Assembly: GCA_009602725.1 (NCBI GenBank)
Contig: WELB01000033.1
Location: 312,126 to 330,857 of the forward strand
DNA from: Spirogloea muscicola
Lineage: Eukaryota; Streptophyta; Zygnematophyceae; Spirogloeales; Spirogloeaceae
DNA: 18,732 bases
Direction of reading: 5' to 3'
Shown here: positions 1 to 7,378 of the stretch, in pieces
How positions within the stretch are numbered: the stretch's first letter is position 1
Layout of the letters: each line of letters opens with the position of its first letter
Program-made: the position numbers and the translations under genes
The notes under the pieces: generated by a model
What the model was told of the DNA's origin: nothing
What the model saw: only the letters and a program-made list of their open reading frames with translations
The model's database searches: none

Positions 1-27
1 GGGGACCCACTTCCAGGAGCCCAGCAT

Positions 28-183
28 CTCTGATCTGCGGCTGCTTAGCAGGGGTTACTGAGTGTCTCGTAGCAGCTTTGTTTCTGTTACTTAGCGCTTC
101 CCCTGGCCCCCTTCTCGTACTCTGTTCATTCTTTTTCGGGCTGGTTGTTCCAGCCCCTATTCTCAATGGGCGAGCACTTTCTT
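28..183 (+). repeat. Dispersed repeat unit, copy A
   Basis: This stretch recurs with no mismatch at 2029-2197, except that the second copy carries 13 extra pyrimidine-rich bases (2101-2113). A diverged inverted copy lies at 18545-18724. All three copies share the same order: a CTCTGATxTGCGGCTGCTTAG start, a pyrimidine-rich middle, a GGGCTGG/CCAGCCC hairpin (138-156 here), then TCAATGGGCGAGC and a CTTTCTT end. Homology stops abruptly after CTTTCTT in all three. No coding capacity, TG...CA ends or target-site duplications were recognised, so the class (short non-autonomous element, LTR piece or other) is open. Confidence 0.85.
138..156 (+). repeat. GGGCTGG/CCAGCCC hairpin of the dispersed module
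   Basis: A perfect 7-bp stem (138-144 with 150-156) closes a 5-base loop. Identical hairpins lie at 2152-2170 and, inverted, at 18572-18590. A variant with paired base changes is at 1614-1632. Shorter-stem relatives are at 344-360, 2743-2760, 3048-3065, 3309-3324, 17803-17820 and 17991-18010. They usually follow CATTCTTTTT and are followed by a CT-rich run and ATGGGC. Confidence 0.75.
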
Positions 184-339
184 CCCCCTGCGCCCCTCTT
201 CTTTAGCTCGACAGTGGGTGCCCGGGTGGCAGCCCTGCCTGCAGATCGACAAGCCCATGGCCGTGAGCATCATCTGCCGCCCCCCCACATCCCTCCCTCC
301 ACCCATCACGGCCCCGAGGGGAGTTAGGCCCCACCCCCC

Positions 340-383
340 TCCTGGCTGGTCTTTACAGCCGCTCTTTCAATATCAGCAGCCGT
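340..383 (+). repeat. Hairpin module, second subtype (copy 1)
   Basis: TGGCTGG...ACAGCCGCTCTTT is followed by a TCAGCAGCCG box. The same two-part arrangement returns at 3308-3350 with a one-base length change in the loop. The second box also appears near 3097-3108, after the hairpin at 3048-3065. Stem 344-348 pairs with 356-360. Confidence 0.6.
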
Positions 384-449
384 TTTCTTCTCCCTCCTAC
401 CAGCCGCAACCCACACTTTCGGCTGCATGGGTCCTCGCTTCCATACCCT

Positions 450-635
450 GAGAATATTGCAAGTCTGGGATATGCTCGACGTGAGGATATGCTTCCAGCT
501 CAGATGGGCATTCCGGCAGCCTACTTCTCATTCTTTCGACGTTGGGTGTCAGCTTGTCTGCAGCGAGCTCAGGCTCATGCGTTGCATCAGAAAGCTGGTC
601 GAGCCTTAGCTGGTAGCTCAAGAGCTTGTCAATAG
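450..635 (+). pseudogene. Unrecognised coding fragment, copy 1 of a duplicated protein segment
   Basis: One + frame with its codon phase at 489 reads MLPAQMG, then WVSACLQRAQAHALHQKAGRA, and stops at 633-635. A diverged copy at 1316-1515 keeps the pattern V-S-x-L-Q-x3-A-H-A-x-H-x2-A-G-R-A with a different DNA sequence. That suggests shared protein ancestry rather than chance. Upstream (about 355-450) a Pro/Gln/Ser-rich frame runs into it only through a frame change, so this copy looks broken. It lies between direct repeats A and B. The family is not recognised; a gag-like or other mobile-element protein is possible but unproven. Confidence 0.4.
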
Positions 636-775
636 CCGTCCGGAATTTGGGCATCAGTTAGCGACCTCTATGTGCTGACTAGTGGTTACTGAGCGGGTCA
701 GCTTAGCAGCAGGTGATGTACATTTGTCAATGTGCTTGCCTTCGTACTTGGCCACACAGGCCCTCCGTCTCTTAA

Positions 776-1027
776 TACACACTCCACCCACTTCTCCAGG
801 CCCGCCAGCCAGGCGGCCATGGCAGCGCGGCGGCGTCGGCGTGGCGCGTCGCGGCGCTGGTCACCGCCGTGACCAGGCTCGCCGCCGCCTCCGGCATCTC
901 GCTCCTGCTGCTCCTGGCCGTCGCCCGCGAGTGTCGGGACGCCACCGCTGGTGGCCTGCCCCAGCCCTCTGCCGGCACCGCCGGGGCCTCCTCTCTCAAG
1001 AGCCTCGATGGCCTCCGGGCTATTTAA
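776..1027 (+). pseudogene. GC-rich exon-like fragment, possible acyltransferase-3 N-terminus
   Basis: The frame is open from 776 and stops at 1025-1027. From codon 818 onward, 60 of 69 codons end in G or C, a strong coding signature unlike the neighbouring DNA. A good splice acceptor (a pyrimidine tract ending CTTCTCCAG) precedes position 800. The product has a hydrophobic stretch (ISLLLLLAVA) and ends in SLKSLDGLRAI. LDGLRAI resembles the LDGLRG(I/A)A box that opens the acyltransferase-3 membrane family. There is no in-frame ATG, and a stop cuts the frame directly after the motif. It may be a captured gene fragment inside repeat DNA or a decayed exon. The family call rests on a short motif only. 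Confidence 0.3.
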
Positions 1028-1039
1028 GCATTACCTACA

Positions 1040-1248
1040 TTAATCTGCCGCTGCTTGGACGGTTCCTGCCATTGCTCGTCAAGGCGGCACACCACTTGAG
1101 GCGCGTTATGGACTTCTTTGATCTACTTTATGGGCTTCTCTTTCAGCTACGCGAGCTGCGGGATGGGATTGGGCAGGTGTCGCTTGAGGCACGGGCAGAT
1201 AGGGTCTACTCCCTGACCGAAGCTGGCTTGGAGGAGCCGTACTTGTGA
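1040..1248 (+). pseudogene. Coding-like fragment of unknown family
   Basis: An open frame reads through residues such as LPLLGRFLPLLVKAAHHLRR, a Leu/Phe-rich stretch (FFDLLYGLLFQLRELRDG) and ends LEEPYL before TGA at 1246-1248. It has no convincing ATG. The reading could continue in another frame (KRVHARLIHP..., 1262 onward) into the Pro/Gln-rich start of the fragment at 1316. That would make 1040-1515 one frameshifted pseudogene. No family was recognised. Confidence 0.25.
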
Positions 1249-1315
1249 CTTCAACCACACTAAGCGGGTGCATGCTCGCCTCATACATCCATGTGAACAG
1301 CAACCTCAACCTTCC

Positions 1316-1515
1316 ATGCTGCCGGCTTCAATGCTGCCGGCTCCCTCGCGCAGGTTTTTCAAATGAGGCTGGCGGTCTCGCTACAGCACTCTGTGGCTCA
1401 TGCGGACCACGCGCGTGCTGGCCGTGCTATGGCTGCTGCTTCCGGGTCTCGGCAGAGTGCCGCTTTTCCTGCTTCGAGTTACTCTGATCTGCTGTTGCTC
1501 ACACGTGGACACTGA
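1316..1515 (+). pseudogene. Unrecognised coding fragment, copy 2 of a duplicated protein segment
   Basis: In one frame the DNA reads PQPSMLPASMLPAPSRRFF then a stop. In the next frame it continues VFQMRLAVSLQ, then AHADHARAGRAMAAAS, to a stop at 1513-1515. Together these match copy 1 (489-635) in order: MLPA-x-M, a Phe-rich patch, V-S-x-LQ, AHA-x-H, AGRA. The frame change between the two halves marks it as broken. A 15-bp tandem duplication (1316-1330 and 1331-1345) sits at the frame-change side. Confidence 0.4.
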
Positions 1516-1600
1516 GCATCCATCTGAATCTCCCTCTGCACCGTCTCGTGCTTTGTAGAGTAGTCCTTTTTCGGCACTTCTTTCTTTGGCTTTAAACATT

Positions 1601-1668
1601 GTCCATTCTTTTTGGGTTGGCTTTGCCAACCCCTCTTCTTTATGGGCTCCTCTTCTATATAAAAGCAC
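1601..1668 (+). promoter_or_regulatory. Hairpin module followed by a TATA box
   Basis: A 7-bp perfect stem GGGTTGG (1614-1620) / CCAACCC (1626-1632) is followed by TTTATGGGCTCC and a strong TATA box, CTATATAAAA, at 1655-1664. The hairpin-then-TATA order is seen again in the inverted repeat copy (TTTAATATAGAG on the - strand near 18503-18516). This suggests the module is part of a promoter region of a repetitive element. No product downstream could be identified. Confidence 0.4.
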
Positions 1669-2028
1669 AAAACACCCCCGAATCCCTTGTACGTCTCTCG
1701 TGCGGTCCATCCGATTCGCCGGCCAGGCTGACACCTCGTCTACAGCTGAACCAGGCCAGGAGTGGCTATCATATGTTGGTTGAGGTTTTAGTTGGCAACT
1801 CCTTACCTCCCAGTTGCCCGGCGGATCTCCGAACTAGATAAATAAGGCTTCTCAAATTAAGGCGCCCTCGTCTCCCGTTCAATGACATCCTTCGCAACAC
1901 CTTCAATCCACATTAGCATTCGGGACTGTTGTTAGTAGACAACCGGGTAGTGAAAAAAGAAAGTGACAACTTGGAACCACCTCACGCACCCAACGCACTG
2001 CCAAGGCCACGAGCACCTCTTTCCGCAC

Positions 2029-2197
2029 CTCTGATCTGCGGCTGCTTAGCAGGGGTTACTGAGTGTCTCGTAGCAGCTTTGTTTCTGTTACTTAGCGCTT
2101 CTTTTCTTTTCTTCCCCTGGCCCCCTTCTCGTACTCTGTTCATTCTTTTTCGGGCTGGTTGTTCCAGCCCCTATTCTCAATGGGCGAGCACTTTCTT
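2029..2197 (+). repeat. Dispersed repeat unit, copy B
   Basis: Base-for-base identical to 28-183 apart from a 13-base insertion (2101-2113), which lengthens a CTTTTCTTTT-type run and looks like replication slippage. The hairpin is at 2152-2170. The perfect identity of the rest implies a recent duplication or insertion relative to copy A. The 2-kb interval between A and B holds the gene fragments described separately. Confidence 0.85.
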
Positions 2198-3600
2198 TCC
2201 GGTTCCCAGACGAGGCAGTCGGAGACTTGTCACTACAGTTTTCCGGCCCTTCGGTTGTTTGCTCATTCTATTCTGGTAGCCTCACACAGCCAGGGCCCGT
2301 CCTTGTAAAAGTATTTTTTACACACTTTTGTCACTAGTGTAGCTGCGTGGTTTGCATTCTCTGCCCACTTCACAAATATTACATCTCTTTTTGCTGGCCT
2401 TTCATAGCCATCACACCCCTTGGAAGACCACCAGATGAGTGAGCAGGCCACTGGCTTCCATGGCTGTCCATCGGTTCCAAGTCAGCCTGTCAGGCCCGTT
2501 TGGGCTCACTCGTTGGTGTTGGAATTGCCCTTCAGCTATGCTTTCGCCTTTGTACCTTAGCCCCTTGTAGCCTAAAGCTTCAATTTGGATAGCCCATCAC
2601 ATTGTGCACTGATATACCCCCAAATGCTGTACTGGCTCGCCTTGACCTCCCTTTCGTCCATGCGCACCGTGTGCCTTTTGTCTAGACTAGTATCCTGCTT
2701 TTTGCGCCATGCGGCCCTTTCAAACACTGTCAATATCCTTTGGGCTGGTCTCTCACAGCCATTGCTGTCACTGGTAGAGCTGTTTCCTTTTGTCTCGTGT
2801 CGGGAGGGGAAGCTAGAGAAGCGCGGCCAGAGAGCGGGGAAGGGGCGGGAGAGGGGGGGTGTTATAAGTGAAGTTTCGGCCGGCGGGGGCCTGCAAGCGG
2901 AATTTTTTCTACCGACGCCCGCAAGTCGCACGAGGTCGGGCCGCCTGCTGGCCGCATTCCTTCTTTTGCTGGCAGAGAAACAACTCCACGGCCGTGGGCA
3001 CACACTGCCCCCTCCTTATCCGAAAATCCTTTGTACGTTCCTTTTAGGGCTGGCCTTTCACAGCCATTGCCTTACATTAAAAAAGCTGTCTTCTAATATC
3101 AGCAGCCGCGGTCTACTTTCTTCCTGGCGGTCACAGCGCGTCGGCCAGCGCCTCGTCGTAGGCCCCGCCCTTACCCCTCGCGTCACCTCGCCCAACATTC
3201 CTCGCTTTCTCTTTGGCCCTCACCAACGCTACTACACGCTCCTATCTTGCCGCGGCGCGGCCCGGCCTACGCTAACATAGTCTTGAAATTCCTCTGTAGT
3301 ATGCATCTGGCTGGCTTAACAGCCGCTCTTTGGATTTCAGCAGCCGCATCCTTTCCCGTCAAGTGCGGCCCGGCGTAGGCGCAGACGTGATGGTGTGGCG
3401 GCCGGCATCCCGCGCCCACGGCCTTGTGGCGGCGACAGCGGCGGGCAGGGAGCCATCGTTGTGGGTCTTCGTGTTGGTTTATCTCGCAAGCGACTGTGCC
3501 GCCCCAGTCCTGCTGATAGTGGCCGTTTGGTAGCAGTGGCGGTCCCTAGCAGCTAGTCGCTCACCTGCTAGGACCTCGAGGTCCTCCAGACCAGAGCGTC
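2198..3600. other. Repeat-derived, non-coding stretch
   Basis: No gene is supported here. The stretch contains degenerate copies of the hairpin module at 2393-2409 (weak), 2743-2760, 3048-3065 and 3309-3324, a TATA-like TTATAAGT near 2864-2871, and GC-rich patches. A long open frame across 2585-3280 lacks an ATG and is built largely from the repeat modules. A 14-bp perfect palindrome GGACCTCGAGGTCC lies at 3571-3584, beside an inverted pair CCTAGCAG (3545-3552) / CTGCTAGG (3565-3572). Confidence 0.5.
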
Positions 3601-4654
3601 AACACAGCTGCAACACCGCTGCAGCACTGAGCGTCTGCGAGATATCTATGAGCCAGTGGCCGCCACTCCCCGCTGCAAAGCTAGGCAAACAATGTTGCCG
3701 AGCTCGCGGACCGCCCTGGCCTCTTCATAGTCCACCAAGTCCGGCCTGCCCTGGCCTTGCCGCGCATGCCAAGATGCTGCGCTTGTATACGGGTCGACAC
3801 CTCTCCCGGCTCTCCTTCTAAATCTACTGGCCATTCACCTGTTTGAAGACCACAAGGCTCTCATGGCTCTTAACGTGCGATCTGGTCATCATTAAGTAAG
3901 GGCACAGACCCTTGTGACCATATAGACCAGCAATTGCCTCCGTCCGCTGTTCACACGCCTGCAGTGCGTGATGTCCACTTCGCTATGATGCACTGCAACC
4001 CTGTATTGCTGCATCTCTTGTCACCTGGCAGCCATATGCATCCCTTTACTGGTTGTATCTGCTGTGTGCGGGACTTGCCGTGCTTTTGGACCCTCGGTGA
4101 TTTTTACCGTCCTTCAACAAGCCATGATAGGATCATGTGCTGTTGACCTGGCCGCCGAACCAGGTCGGGGATGGCGAAGTGCTTTCATTCTGACTCATTT
4201 GACTAGGGTGATACACATTGTTCACCCTCATAAGTCAATACCAGATGGGTCGTGTCTGGTCAAAGGGCCCGGACATCATTGCTTCGAGCTTATACATCAA
4301 GTGCACGCACTTTTTCGAGTTAAGTGGTGCGCACCTGGGCAACTTCAGCTATGATGCAGTGATCGCCAAATCTGGAGTACTTTGCACGATTCCTTGGCAA
4401 TCACTGCCATTAATGGGGTGACTACACATGCTTGCATGACACAGGACGGCCGGCGGGCTTGTCAGTGATTAGCCAGCCAAGTAGAATCTGCAACTCTCTT
4501 GAAGTTGTGAGTCTTTATACGTCATGCCCCCTTCATTGATAGGAGTTGAGATTGTATGCTTTAGTGCTTCATTTACTTATGAAACATATCTGAAGTTTTT
4601 CTGCCAGTTGCTTTGTATTCGTTATAAGTAAGCTTGGGCACCCTGTCCTTCATG
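3601..4654. other. Intergenic stretch, nothing recognised
   Basis: Only short overlapping open frames occur here, none with a recognisable motif, start context or splice structure. A - strand frame at 3646-3834 looks mildly protein-like (DLVDYEEARAVRELGNIV) but has no identifiable partner exons. Confidence 0.4.
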
Positions 4655-4696
4655 AGTGCTTGAGGCACATGAAGCCTCAAGCACTGAGGCTTCATG
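4655..4696 (+). repeat. Two overlapping, mutually exclusive 12-bp hairpins
   Basis: AGTGCTTGAGGC (4655-4666) pairs perfectly with GCCTCAAGCACT (4674-4685) around a 7-base loop. CATGAAGCCTCA (4668-4679) pairs perfectly with TGAGGCTTCATG (4685-4696) around a 5-base loop. The two stems share bases 4674-4679 and 4685, so only one can form at a time. The stems are visible in the sequence; any function is unknown, and no gene was identified next to them. Confidence 0.8.
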
Positions 4697-4954
4697 ACTT
4701 CATGGCTTTCTTAATGTCTATGACCTTCATGGTAAATAGCCACTTGATCGTGTACAAGGGCTCCTCTACATCCCAGAAATCCAATGTTGATTTTCTAGGA
4801 TGCACCAGATTGGATGCATCGACAGTGCACGCGCTGTCATTACGATCGTAGTAAAGGCTCTGCGTCCTTGCAAGTTGTTGGGAGCAACTCTGAGCTTGTC
4901 TGACCAAGCTTGCTCCTTCGATTGACGAGCAGTGTCTAACTGGATGGCATTGCA

Positions 4955-5405
4955 TTGTGCGATGTTGATAGCAAGGATGGGGCTGCAACGCGAGCTCGTT
5001 CCAAGCGCGCACAACCCCAGGGTGCAACAGAACGTGTCAAGCAGCCCCTGAAAGAGCCGATGTTTGCCGCCCCGGCCGGCCAAGTCCAGATCAGGTGCGG
5101 CGCAGCAGCCATTCATGGCTGCCTAGCGGGCCTGGTTGGCGAGACGGCAACAGTTTTATGGGATGCTTTCGCAGCTTCGAGCAAGTCATTAAGACAATGG
5201 TAGCAGGGGCAGTAGCGGCAGCCCTTTGGCCCAGAGGCCCTCGAGGCTCATGACCAGTGTGCACCTAGCGACGGAGGAGGCCGTTAGAGAGGAAGTTCTT
5301 TTCAGAAGGGCCTTCGCTGTGGCAGTGGCGACAACGGTTGGGCGGGCGGAGAGCCAGAGCTGGCTTCTCGCGGTGGCTCGCCAAAGCAGGAAGCTGGTAT
5401 CTTGA
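4955..5405 (+). pseudogene. Possible decayed coding region spread over three frames
   Basis: Three consecutive + frames each carry a protein-like piece. One is 4955-5203, with ERVKQPLKEPMFAAPAG and CGAAAIHGCLAGLVGETA. The next spans 5158-5253 (VIKTMVAGAVAAALWPRG). The third spans 5250-5405 (LATEEAVREEVLFRRAFAVA). Each hands over to the next by the same frame step. This could be one gene broken by two small indels, or chance in GC-rich DNA. The family is not recognised. The Gly/Ala-rich helical pieces only loosely recall small membrane proteins. Confidence 0.25.
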
Positions 5406-6440
5406 CACGGCGGGCTGCCCAGTGGAGCATAGCATTTCATTTAGACGCCAGCTCTAGAAAATTAGTGATCGTAGGCAGCAAAATCCAGCCAGTGGGTCCG
5501 GTCATGAGCTTTTACTACATGATCAAGGTGACTGACTCCTTGTTGCTTTACTCGGCTGCTATGCACTAGTGGACCATTCCAGCTATTGTCAGTGGTGAGA
5601 GCCCCTTGACAGGTGACGGCTCGATGATAAGAACAACTCTCTTTCAGTAAAGGGCGATAGCTGTGATTAGCCAGCTCAGAAGAAATCGAACAAGTTTCGC
5701 AGCGGCCAGGAAAGGATCGCTACCTAAGCAGAGTATATGTACTGCACCAAACCCGCCTGATATGCATAAGACAACGCCCCAACCCGTGCATACATGCATA
5801 TCACGCCAGGTCTTCATCTGAAGGGCGCCCCCTCATTGATGCGCAGGGCATGAAGGCAGCTGCACACCCTTAGTCACGTAGTTTCTGCTCGTACCTTGAC
5901 AACTCCAGCTACAACGCTGTGAGCTCCCTTCTCTGAGGAACTTGGCACGGCTTGCTGGGTGCACAACTGCTTTGAAGGATAGCTTATCCTATTCTTAGAC
6001 GTGTACGGCAGCTGTATACTTAGCAGAAAGGGTAGTTTGTCATCGCCATCGGATGAGGTGGCAAGTTGGCGTCAAGATTATAACAATCATGCCAAGGATC
6101 TCGTTGCAATTGGTCCGGGCGACCTGGCATGCAATCATATGACCCTGTAGGACCTCCAAGGTGCACTGACCTGATGTGAATGCTAATTCTGATCGCGAGG
6201 CAAGACGAGAGAGCTGATTATAAGTAAGCTTGACATTGATCCAACTCGAGAAACGTGAACACAAACGACATGAACGTAAACTTGAACGTGGAGGAGAGTC
6301 TGGCGGCCGTGCTTGTTAGAATATAGGCATTAGCTCCTTCCGTTATTCTTCATGTTATTTATATGTCCCACTTAGGGAAGCGCCTGCCGCTTCCAGGGGC
6401 GACTAGCCTGGACCATCAGGGTGACACGTAGGCAGATCAC
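5406..6440. other. Intergenic stretch, nothing recognised
   Basis: No coding frame, RNA gene or clear repeat was recognised. Near 6250-6290 a GAACGTRAAC-like string recurs loosely three times (around GAAACGTGAAC, GAACGTAAAC and GAACGTGG). Confidence 0.4.
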
Positions 6441-6442
6441 GC

Positions 6443-6594
6443 GTGTGAGCATGTGCCTCACACCTGTGGACTTCTTAGCTTAACGGACACCTTGAGCCGG
6501 CTCTGCAGTCGGCCCCTGCCCGACTAGCTTAACGGACACCTCGGGCCGGCTCTCCAGCCGGCCCCCTCGGGCCCCCGGCGGGCGACCCGCCGGG
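6443..6594 (+). repeat. Hairpin cluster with a 41-bp direct repeat
   Basis: A 41-bp unit starting TAGCTTAACGGACACCT occurs at 6476-6516 and 6525-6565, and each copy ends in a GC-rich hairpin. In the second copy GGGCCGGCT (6543-6551) pairs with AGCCGGCCC (6556-6564) around CTCC. The first copy keeps the fold with a G-T pair. CCCGGCGGG (6574-6582) pairs with CCCGCCGGG (6586-6594) just downstream. GTGTGAG (6443-6449) pairs with CTCACAC (6457-6463) just upstream. The cluster lies in the DNA where the 3' exons of the - strand GH31 gene would be expected. Confidence 0.7.
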
Positions 6595-6801
6595 ACCCAC
6601 TGTGCCCGTGTGGCTTGCATCCTTTCAATTCATGTACAAGGGTCGAGTGAGCACAAGCTCTCTCACTCTAACTGGCCTCCGGCTTTCGTGGCGGCGCTCC
6701 AGCTCCCCAAGTTAGCTTGTCAGATTTGTTTGTGCTCACCCGTGGGTACTAATGTCATCTTAGGTACCTTAGATTAGGTCTCCGTATTATGTAGCATTGT
6801 T

Positions 6802-6879
6802 TAGTCTGCACTCGACTCTGCCTGAACAATGTATTGGCTTGAATTGGCCTCCCTTTCAATTCATGCGCCCCGCGCGCCT
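6802..6879 (+). repeat. 78-bp direct repeat, copy 1
   Basis: TAGTCTGCACTCGACTCTGC... recurs at 6942-7019 with about six differences. Two of them, near the end, are C-to-T or G-to-A at CpG sites, as expected from methylated-cytosine decay. The 62 bp between copies is pyrimidine-rich. A further partial copy of its GGCCTCC...CAATTCATG part may lie near 6620-6690. Confidence 0.8.
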
Positions 6880-6941
6880 TCTCTCTAACAGGAGCCACCG
6901 TCCTCCTTTTCCCAACTGCTCCTTCCCTTGTCCTCCTTTTC

Positions 6942-7019
6942 TAGTCTGCACTAGACTCTGCCTGAACAAGGTATTGGCTTGAATTGGCCTCCCTGTCAAT
7001 TCGTGCGCCCTGCACGCCT
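6942..7019 (+). repeat. 78-bp direct repeat, copy 2
   Basis: Partner of 6802-6879, offset by exactly 140 bp. It is followed by a GC-rich tract (about 7100-7330) in which no coding sequence was recognised. Confidence 0.8.
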
Positions 7020-7378
7020 GGTTCACGAACTTGCTCTTCATGCAGCCTCGCTCCGCCATGGTGGTGATATGTCAAATCAGATGAGCGGGCTCCACGCTGT
7101 GCAACCCCAGTCTCTCGCGCCAGCAAAGGCGGAGGATCACCAGCCCGCTGCGGCACTGGCCGGCCCACAAGGACGAGGAGCGGCTTGCTTCGGCTTGCTC
7201 TGGCCAGGACGGGCGGAGCGAGGCTCGGCCAGGTGGGCGGCGCGGGGCGCGCACCGGCAGGGCAGGAGAGGCGCGCCGTGTGGCATGGGCCGCGGCTAAA
7301 CGGGCCGACACTGGGCGGCGCTTCGAGCGTGCCCCTGGCGGCGCTCCACGGGCACGATCCACGGACACGCTCTCTTAC

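Noticed and set aside
682-1248. 188-codon open frame on the + strand
   Set aside because: It has no ATG start, and the G/C-ending codon signal in 818-1024 belongs to a different frame. Only the 1040-1248 part was kept as a weak fragment.
2585-3280. 231-codon open frame on the + strand
   Set aside because: It lacks an ATG start, has no motif and is largely made of the dispersed hairpin modules read as protein.
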